From: Chrysochromulina parva
Taxonomy: Eukaryota > Haptophyta > Prymnesiales > Chrysochromulinaceae
DNA length: 24,197 nt
Assembly (NCBI GenBank): GCA_002887195.1
Contig: PJAB01000546.1
Coordinates: 1 to 24,197, forward strand
Reading direction: 5' to 3'
In this document: positions 15,841-23,100 of the stretch, in pieces
How positions within the stretch are numbered: position 1 is the stretch's first letter
How the letters are laid out: each line of letters starts with the position of its first letter
Notes under the pieces: model-generated
The model's database searches: none
The model's input: the letters and a program-made list of their open reading frames with translations, nothing else
What the model was told of the DNA's origin: nothing
Program-made: the position numbers and the translations under genes

Positions 15841-18800
15841 TCACACGTTGCTCTCGGGTAGGCTCGCTAAGCGGAAAAACGAGCGCGGGCCACCTTGCGC
15901 AGCGGCGCTTGCAAACTCATGCCCATCCTCGTCCGAAGAAGATCCGTCGCCCTCCTCCGGCAGGCGAAGAAAGTGAGAGACGGGGCGAGACGCGCGACTC
16001 CGAGCGCCGGTGCGGGTCGAGAAAGCTTGGGCAGAGCAAGAGGGGGTAGGGAGCCGTTTGGGGACTGCTTGTGGAAGGGGCACAGTGGATGGAACGTTCG
16101 AGTCTGCGTGACGGAGTGTGTCTAAAGATCGCGATGGCTGGAGCTCTGAGCTCTCTCTGGGCCTACCATGTTTCATGCTCACGTCGTCCATGGCTGACAT
16201 AGGAGCTTCGGCGCCAACGCTTAGGGAAGGTAGTTCGCATCGGCGATTGCATTGCGGGCTTGATCTGGTGCGTGCAATCGGGCCCGCGATGGCACGTGCG
16301 TCACATGGCCTACCGTCGATGTCGCATGTCGGTGGGTCACATGGGTCATTTGCGGCAGCGAAAGAGGGAGATCCGACCTCAACCGTATTGGTCGGCGCTG
16401 GTAGCCATCTCTCAAGACCCTCATGCTTGGATGTTGGCGAGACGCCGGTGCGGAACCGATCAGTCGCAACTGCTTCGTTCATCATGTCACCCAAGCGGTC
16501 GAGACTCGAACGTGCGATGAGCCGCATGAGCTTGAGAGCCATCGCGGGATTCTCACTTTCCATGCGAGCGTAGCGGCTTGCAGGAAACCGCGCCAGCAGG
16601 CAGAATGTATCAGTGACGCCGACAACGGAGAGGTGAAGGGATACTTTCGACCAAAGCCGTTGGCTGTGATGCTGCTGGCGTGACTCCATCAAGAAGGTTT
16701 CAAACGAGGCGGCTCCCAAGACTGCCCCTGGTCGTAGTTTGGCGACCCGGTCGGCGCGTTGCCGCTCGCCTCGAGAGTTCGACCGCTGGATCAGCTTCTC
16801 TGTGACGTAGCCCGACAGCAGCACGTACACGTACGCGTCGACAGGTGGTGCCGACGTCCGGAGGATGCTGAAGGGCTCTATGGCGTGGCAATCTTTGGCT
16901 GGATTGCCTTCTAGGGGGCTTTGCTCCTTGACAAAGTTGAGGGCTGTGAACGGCGGAGTGAGGACGATATCCATCATTCGAACAAACTCTGCCATGCCAA
17001 CAACCCCATGCACACGCACGCAGAGCGAGTCCAGACGAGCAAATGCGCGCTGGCGTTCTTCAGTATTGTAGCGCGAGTCATCCGGGGTGAAGACCACAAA
17101 CATTGAGCGAGAGCTGTCGTCCACTAGTTGATCACTCATGAGGGCGGTGTCCAAAGTCGCCGTGCGGCTGGAGATGGTTTCTTCCGCGCTCGTTTCCGTA
17201 CACAGCTCTCCTCTCCCGTCAGCCTCATCTTGAGGGGTGAACCCATGACCGCGAGGGCGCTGTGCCGCCGGGCTACTATTCGGGCTGATTGCATGCCCCT
17301 TGAGAAGCAACTCCTCGCATCTTTCGAGTGCCAGGTCGAGGGTAGAGTGGGACGTCAGTTTTGCGCGGCCACGGCAGGCATTGGTCATTGGCACGAGGAC
17401 GTCCTCGCAAGCGCAGGCAAACATGGCCTGCACCTCGGGGTTCATCGCACCAATGGCCTCGGCGAGAGATGCAGCGGCGGAGGAGTCGATGCCTGTGCAA
17501 AAAGAGCAATCGAAGAGCACCATGCGGGGTTCACTTGCACTCAAGCTCCCGGTCAGGTCTCCCGACACTGCAAAGGGCTCGCTTTTGACACCCTTGCTTT
17601 CGACATCCGTTGCACTCATTGCGGTATGTGCCCCATCTTCTTTTGGCGCATCGGACCCCGTCAGGTCGTCCCACCGGCGGAGGACCTCAACCACATGGGG
17701 AACCGAGCCAAAGAACAGATCCCCTCTCAAATGGATGATGAGCGTGCGCGAGCTGCTCGCACGTTCAAGATGCTCGACTTCGGCAGCGGAGCGCACGACA
17801 CGCGAGCGTTCTTGGCCTACCGTCGAGGTCGCTTGTACCCCCGAGTGAACCGGCCTCGAGTACTCGACGACGAAGATCATGCCCGTGAGCAACAGACCAG
17901 CTATGATGGCCTCAAGCATGCCATACGCAGCAGCAATGACCACGTGGAGGAGGACGAGCGCGAACTCGCGGCGTCTAAACTGTCGGTACGCGTACACAAT
18001 CTCATCCACGAGAAACAAGCAGCTCGTGTTCACGACCAGAGCCGCGAACAAGAATGTCGGCAGCAGCTTGAGGAGCTCGAGGCCTCCACAGAGCATGATG
18101 ACGTTGGCGAGAGCAACGCCGATGGCGGGGAGATGCGAGCGAAAGCGACCCCCCATCTCGAAAGCCGTTACGACGGCGGCCAGCGACTGGCCGGCAGGCA
18201 CCACCGAGAGCGTCTGGGCGAGAGCCTGCTTGATCATCTCGGCTGGGTACTCCGAGTAAGGCAAACGAATCTGCAACTTGGAGGCCCGCGTGCCCACACA
18301 GAATAGCTTCCCGATGTTGACTGGAATGGCGGAGGCAAGAAAGATCTTGAACCCGCTGACCACTGCCAACTGCCATTCAACTTGAAAGGTGGCGAAGGCG
18401 GCGGGCAGGGAGAGTACAGTAGCGGAATCTGGCACCCGGATCGTCCATCCGTCAAGCACCTGCTCGCCGGCGTCGGAGACGAGAATGCATGCGCAGATGA
18501 TGCTCGCCACAACGATACTGACCGGAACCAGTAGAGCGTTGAACAAGCGAGCACCTGAGGTGCCAAGTGAACAAGGGAGAATCTGCGGTGCCAAGTGCTT
18601 GGACGCGTAAAAGGTCGTGCCAAGGGCGATCGAGATGGCGGAGCGCCACCTATCAATGGGCATAGTGGTAAAGAGGCAGCCTATAGCGGTGACTCGGCAC
18701 GATGTCGTCATCTTCACCGCGGAATCCAGCATCACGAAACCAGAGGCGGCGAGGTAGCCACATCGGACTGGCAGTGGCACAAATTGTACTAGGCGCGCTG

Positions 18801-19182
18801 CAGTCGGGACTACCCCAGCCACCAAGGTGGTGAGCATAAGCAACTGGCTGGTAACTATGGTGGCAATGATTACCGTGCCGAAAGCAGCGTCCGGATGAGA
18901 ACGCTGAATGTCGGTCGCAAAGAGCCCGATGAGCGACATGACGAACGCATCTGCCAAAAAGACCGATGGCGATCGCCCTCGCAGCAGCGCATAGGGCAAG
19001 GGACAGCATACACTTGAAAGCAGGCAGAATAGGATGCCTGCCCCAACGTGCGGCGAATCGGGTCCAAACATGATGATACCGCATCCTACGTTAGTGAGGA
19101 CGATCAACAAGGAGCAGACGAAGTTGCTGAGCAGCTCAACAGCCAGCTGCAAACTCGAAAACTCAGAGCAGCATCTCCACAT
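15841..19182 (-). CDS. SulP (SLC26-like) transporter with STAS and cNMP-binding-like domains, Vsb1/YGR125W-type architecture (1113 aa)
   Basis: ATG at 19182 is the first in-frame methionine; the frame stays open upstream to 19377 without ATG. Residues about 10-440 carry multiple hydrophobic helices of the SulP fold, with VPLPVRCGYLAASGFVMLDSA matching the family's Gly-Tyr-Leu helix. A STAS domain follows (about 479-630: TLIIHLRGDLFFGS and FDCSFCTGIDSSA, the usual DSSA site), interrupted by a charged insert. A region at about 785-895 resembles a cyclic-nucleotide-binding domain (LRPGAVLGAASFE), but the phosphate-binding GE is replaced by GA and no RxA arginine is evident. The C-terminal 200 residues are Ser/Pro/Arg-rich and probably regulatory. 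The SulP-STAS-cNBD order is that of fungal Vsb1/YGR125W, a vacuolar basic amino-acid uptake factor, rather than plasma-membrane sulfate transporters. The substrate here (anion or amino acid) is not decidable. Confidence 0.83.
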   Translation of the reverse strand: MWRCCSEFSSLQLAVELLSNFVCSLLIVLTNVGCGIIMFGPDSPHVGAGILFCLLSSVCCPLPYALLRGRSPSVFLADAFVMSLIGLFATDIQRSHPDAAFGTVIIATIVTSQLLMLTTLVAGVVPTAARLVQFVPLPVRCGYLAASGFVMLDSAVKMTTSCRVTAIGCLFTTMPIDRWRSAISIALGTTFYASKHLAPQILPCSLGTSGARLFNALLVPVSIVVASIICACILVSDAGEQVLDGWTIRVPDSATVLSLPAAFATFQVEWQLAVVSGFKIFLASAIPVNIGKLFCVGTRASKLQIRLPYSEYPAEMIKQALAQTLSVVPAGQSLAAVVTAFEMGGRFRSHLPAIGVALANVIMLCGGLELLKLLPTFLFAALVVNTSCLFLVDEIVYAYRQFRRREFALVLLHVVIAAAYGMLEAIIAGLLLTGMIFVVEYSRPVHSGVQATSTVGQERSRVVRSAAEVEHLERASSSRTLIIHLRGDLFFGSVPHVVEVLRRWDDLTGSDAPKEDGAHTAMSATDVESKGVKSEPFAVSGDLTGSLSASEPRMVLFDCSFCTGIDSSAAASLAEAIGAMNPEVQAMFACACEDVLVPMTNACRGRAKLTSHSTLDLALERCEELLLKGHAISPNSSPAAQRPRGHGFTPQDEADGRGELCTETSAEETISSRTATLDTALMSDQLVDDSSRSMFVVFTPDDSRYNTEERQRAFARLDSLCVRVHGVVGMAEFVRMMDIVLTPPFTALNFVKEQSPLEGNPAKDCHAIEPFSILRTSAPPVDAYVYVLLSGYVTEKLIQRSNSRGERQRADRVAKLRPGAVLGAASFETFLMESRQQHHSQRLWSKVSLHLSVVGVTDTFCLLARFPASRYARMESENPAMALKLMRLIARSSLDRLGDMMNEAVATDRFRTGVSPTSKHEGLERWLPAPTNTVEVGSPSFAAANDPCDPPTCDIDGRPCDARAIAGPIARTRSSPQCNRRCELPSLSVGAEAPMSAMDDVSMKHGRPRESSELQPSRSLDTLRHADSNVPSTVPLPQAVPKRLPTPSCSAQAFSTRTGARSRASRPVSHFLRLPEEGDGSSSDEDGHEFASAAAQGGPRSFFRLASLPESNV

Positions 19183-19386
19183 TGATGTGACTGGAGAACC
19201 GCACAGATGCCTCAGTCCAGCCGGGTCGCACTTGATGCGGGCGCAAAAGGCGCGCGCCCTAGTGAGGTCACCGACTGCTTTCACCGACCGTCCACGAATC
19301 GTCCTTGCAGGGTGCACGGTTCCGTCAATTTGGCTTCGGATACGGGAAATTTCCAAGACCCTCTCAAAATTGGTCAATCCAACCCA

Positions 19387-19477
19387 AGTTCAAGTTCAAG
19401 TTCAAGTTCAAGTTCAAGTTCAAGTTCAAGTAGAGGCTTCCGTTAGGTTGTCTGTTGTTTATGTAGTAACTTGAACT
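19387..19477 (-). mobile_element. Small non-autonomous transposon (MITE-like), copy 2, 91 bp, inverted relative to copy 1
   Basis: It is flanked by an identical direct repeat CCAACCCA (19379-19386 and 19478-19485; the match extends to 10 bp). The termini are inverted, AGTTCAAG at the left and CTTGAACT at the right. The left side is (AAGTTC)7. The right side carries the reverse complement of the conserved sub-terminal block of copy 1 (ggcttccgttaggttgtctg, then ttgtttatg, about 19435-19463). Relative to copy 1, about 186 bp of interior are missing. The two duplications, read in element orientation, are TGGTTTGC and TGGGTTGG, hinting at a target preference. Confidence 0.72.
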
Positions 19478-19662
19478 CCAACCCAAACCTACAACTGTAT
19501 GCGCAGGGCGGGGGTCTTCTTGTAACTATGTTGTAACGCCTCCGTCGGGTCCGCGGTGAGCGTGCGCGATCAACAATGTTCGTTCGTCATGACGTCGGCG
19601 ACGCCGGCGCTCATCTGGGCATGGTTTCCATGGAGGCAAGGGCCTTCTCTGTCGTGCATGCC

Positions 19663-20003
19663 TCACACGATCGGCTTCGGTATGGAGTCCTTCGACTTGC
19701 TCAGGTCCTTAGAACTGCCAGAGCGGGCCGCCGGTGGCGGTGGCAGTGCCGCCGTCTTGGCATTGGCGCTCGCATGCGTCTCTGAGGTGCCCATGACAGC
19801 GCTCCTCGAGGAGGTGCCCATGACAGCGCTCGCATGCGTCTCTCTTTCCACCGTTCCACGAGCACATCCGCTTCTTGGGGGACGGCTGACGGGCGAAGCG
19901 TTGGCGGCGGCGTCCTGGTTCTTGGCGTCGTCGGTCTCGGCTTCCTCGGCGATGGTCAGTTGCACGGCGTCGCCCATGGACGGAGACGGAGACGGAGACG
20001 CAG
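19663..20003 (-). CDS. Possible 3' exon of the TIR gene or small unknown gene (low confidence)
   Basis: The minus-strand frame ending in TGA at 19663 has GC3-rich, coding-like codons and contains MGDAVQLTIAEEAETDDAK from ATG at 19977. It stays open upstream through an SPSPSPS stretch to a splice-acceptor-like GGTTTTTTTACAG ending at 20004. It could be a terminal exon, but the phase would require a donor leaving one extra base in the upstream TIR frame, and the only nearby option (A|GTCTGG before the stop at 20148) is weak. Alternatively it is a standalone 104-residue protein. It is polar and low in complexity, with no known domain, and contains SAVMGTSS repeats that are the reverse-strand reading of the TIR gene's 27-nt repeat. 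Confidence 0.3.
19766..19843. repeat. Nested repeats: 18-bp direct repeat enclosing two inverted copies of the TIR-gene 27-nt unit
   Basis: gcgctcgcatgcgtctct occurs at 19766-19783 and 19826-19843, exactly 60 bp apart. Between them gaggtgcccatgacagcgct occurs at 19784 and 19811, a 27-nt period. This unit is the reverse complement of the tandem repeat at 20196-20276. Confidence 0.8.
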
Positions 20004-20147
20004 CTGTAAAAAAACCTCGCTCAGCAGAGCCGTGGCTAACAAAAGGAAGGCGCTAATGCCGTCACCGCTGGGCGCGACATCAGTTTGCTTAGCTGGGTGG
20101 GAGGTCGTGCCCAAAGGCGATGACGGCGGTGTGCCTGTCGCAGTGCG

Positions 20148-23100
20148 CTAGTCGCCCAGACTCGGCGAGAGCTCCTTCTCAACCTCCTCCTCGCGGAGCG
20201 CTGTCATGGGCACGTCCTCGTGGAGCGCTGTCATGGGCACCTCCTCGTGGAGCGCTGTCATGGGCACGTCCTCGCGGAGCGCCTCGAGGAGCACCTTGGG
20301 CGCCTCGGCGAGCACCTTGGCTCCCTCAGCCGCGGGACGACCTCTGCTCTGCTCAGAGCGCTGGCGCGTGGGCTTCGACACGGCGCCCGATTCGTGCGTC
20401 AGCACGGCTTCCTCGTGGCTCGAGTTGCGCGGCTCCAGTTGAGATCGGCTGGAGATCGGCTTGGGATTCGGCGAGCGCGCTTTGGGCTTGAGGAGGCGTC
20501 CCTCGCGTCCTGGCGGGGAGCGATTCACACCTGGGCGTTCACAGCTGGTGCCGGGCGCGTCGGTCGGCGGCGTCCCATGCTCGCGGTCGCTGAAGCACGC
20601 CCGCCTTTGCGGGGGGCGCTTGTCGAGTGGCGGACTTGACGCGGGTGACGACTCATCGAGGGGCGGACTTGACGCGGGTGACGACACATGCCCCAGCCCC
20701 TTCTCTAACTTGCTCCGAAAGTGAAGGCTCTTATGACGCTCGGTCTGCGGCTTGACGCGTTCGGTCTCGGTGGAGTGCACCATACTGGACAAGTCGGCCG
20801 GCCGCCTGTTAAACGACCGCCTGTCGGACGGCGGGAGTTCCTCACACACTGACGCGCCCACCTCGCGCTTGACGCGCCAAAGATGGCGAGCTCGGCGAAT
20901 CTCGGAGATGATGCTCAGAGGGATCTCGGTGGGCGGAGCTCCCGAGAGGCTCGCGATCACATCGCGCGTGATCGGCCGCGCGATTTCATCTGGCGCGGGT
21001 TCCTTGACGACCTCGACGCTGCATTGCAACAGTGCGTTGGCGACGCGATCGAAAGCGGTGCGCACGCCGCGGTCGCCGCGCTTAGCAAATCCATCCCCCC
21101 CGATGCTTTGGAGCAGTATATTGACCGGCGTCCCCTCTCGCTCTGGGTTGTCAAACATGTCGCGGATCTTGCCCTCGCGAGAGGTGGAGCCGCCAATATT
21201 GCCTCGACAGGTAAGGGTAGGCTCACGCGAGATGGCGCCATACCCCGCCCTTGAAGTGCCCGGGATGGTGCCATACCCCGCCCTTGAAGTGCCCGGGATG
21301 GCGCCATACCCCGACCTTGAAGTGCCCAGGATGGCGCCAGACCCCGCCCTTACGGTACCAGAGCCCACCATGCCCCAGGGGGTCGCATTAAGCTCGCCAG
21401 GGCGCGGCTCTCGGACGACGTGGATCGTGCCCCCTACCTGCTCGTCCACCTTTACGATGAGCGCGTTCTCCATCTCGGGAGGGCGCCACTCGCGCCACAT
21501 GCGCTTCTCGATGTCCTTCGCCCCCTTCTGCTGCACAATGAGGTCGCGCTCCTCACCACGCACCACGCGGGACCCCCAGTTCATCACCGCAGTGAGGTCG
21601 CGCTCCTCTTGCGTGCGTTCCACCCGACGAAACCAGAGCACACGGCGCTCGACGCCGCCCACGAAGACACGGGGCATGGCAAAAGAATCCATGTGGTCGG
21701 TCGTTTGGTCGGTCTCTGAAAGCATGGACCCTTTTCTGCCCCGTCGGATCGTGAGGCGTTTCTGCTCGTCTTTCTTGCTGAAGGCGCCCACGTGCAGATT
21801 ACGCCGCACCCCCCCCTGCCGCGCCGCGTACCCGCGCACTGCCTCTTGAGCGAGCTCGACCATCGGAGAGAGCACCAACCGGTCCGGATCCGGGTCATTG
21901 TCCAGCTTGTCTATGGGATCAAAGATGAGCATGTCCATGAGGCGGAAGTTGCTGGGCGGCACGCCGTCGATGCCCGCGAAGTTCTCGCCCACGCCGCCAA
22001 AGGTGCCAAAGGTGCTTCGGTCGCGCGCGGCGCCGCCCGGCAGCGCGCCACCCGCCCTTTTGGCGTCCTCCTTTTTGAGCAACGACCAGCGCACCTGGTC
22101 CTGAAACGTGGCTGGTTCTTGCAGCAGCTCAACAAGGCGCTCGGCTACCTTGCGCAGCGAGCGGCGCCGGTACTGGCCCGCGTAGAGCGGCTCGGCAATC
22201 GTCTGGTACAGCCCCATCTTGATGAGCTCGGGCGGCGTCGTAGCGAAGAAGGTCTCGAAGTCGACCGCCTGGTGGTGGAGCTCGTCGCGCTCATGCAGCA
22301 GCAGAATGGCGGGCTGCACCCCCGTCTTGCCCTGGATCGCCGAGAGCTGCGCCTCGATCTCGATCCAGAGCTCGTGCGAATTCTCCGAGGTCCACGTGCG
22401 TCCGTCTAGGTAGAGCAAGAAGATGCATGCACCTGTCGTCTGGTGGTGCTCAGTCATCGGCACGCCGGCGCTGCCACCTCGGCTCGAAGACACATCGAGC
22501 CTCGGCAGCGTCGCGCGCGCTGGCACCTCGGCGGCGCCCATCGCGCGGCTGTGCGCGGTGGCGTGATGCGGGCTGGACCGGCGCTCCGAGTCTGCGCGTT
22601 TCGGGCTGTGCCCACGTCTGGAAGATCCCCACCAAGAGAGCTCGCCCGAGCCGGCCCTTGGCCGCGCGGGGCTCCCCTTGCCGACGTTGTGGCTGGTCTT
22701 CCCGCGCTTACCGAGGAATGACCATCGCGATGGCCTTCCGCCCTCACCGTCGTTGCCGACCTCGCCGGCATCGTCGCTCGCGCCGCCTGCGTCGGCATCG
22801 ACCTTGCGGTCGCGCAGAGCAGCCTCATACTCGATGTGTTCCTTGATGGCCTCTTGCGAGTACGCAATCTTGAGATTGCCCTTGAACCGGTGGCGCAGCT
22901 CGTCGTAAACAAAGTCGAGCGCCCCCGCGTTCGAGGGCGACACGTAGATGTGGAAGCCGTCGGCAGGCACGTACTGGGGCAGCGCCACCTTTTCGTCGAG
23001 TGGCCCGCCCGGGATGCAAGGGGGGTCGCCCGGCTGGACCTGGATCAGGTGCTCGGCCACCTCGACGAGGGTGAGTTGCTGGAAGTCCTTGATGCGGTGC

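Larger units (their letters stand above)
19183..20147. other. Intergenic region between SulP and TIR genes (both minus)
   Basis: These 965 bp hold the 5' leader/promoter of the SulP gene, MITE-like copy 2 (19387-19477), and on the minus strand a coding-like stretch (19663-20003) downstream of the TIR gene stop. No RNA gene was recognised. Confidence 0.5.

Noticed and set aside
17128..18306. 392-residue plus-strand frame opposite the SulP gene
   Set aside because: Antisense shadow; the minus strand encodes SulP/STAS motifs across the whole interval.
19183..19377. N-terminal extension of the SulP gene to 19377
   Set aside because: The frame is open but begins at TTG with no ATG, and stops lie just upstream in the repeat tract. 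The first ATG at 19182 precedes the first membrane helix directly.
19556..20056. 166-residue plus-strand frame between the SulP and TIR genes
   Set aside because: It starts at GTG, its first ATG has no supporting context, and the minus-strand frame in the same place has better codon composition and an acceptor-like sequence. It is kept only as a repeat region.
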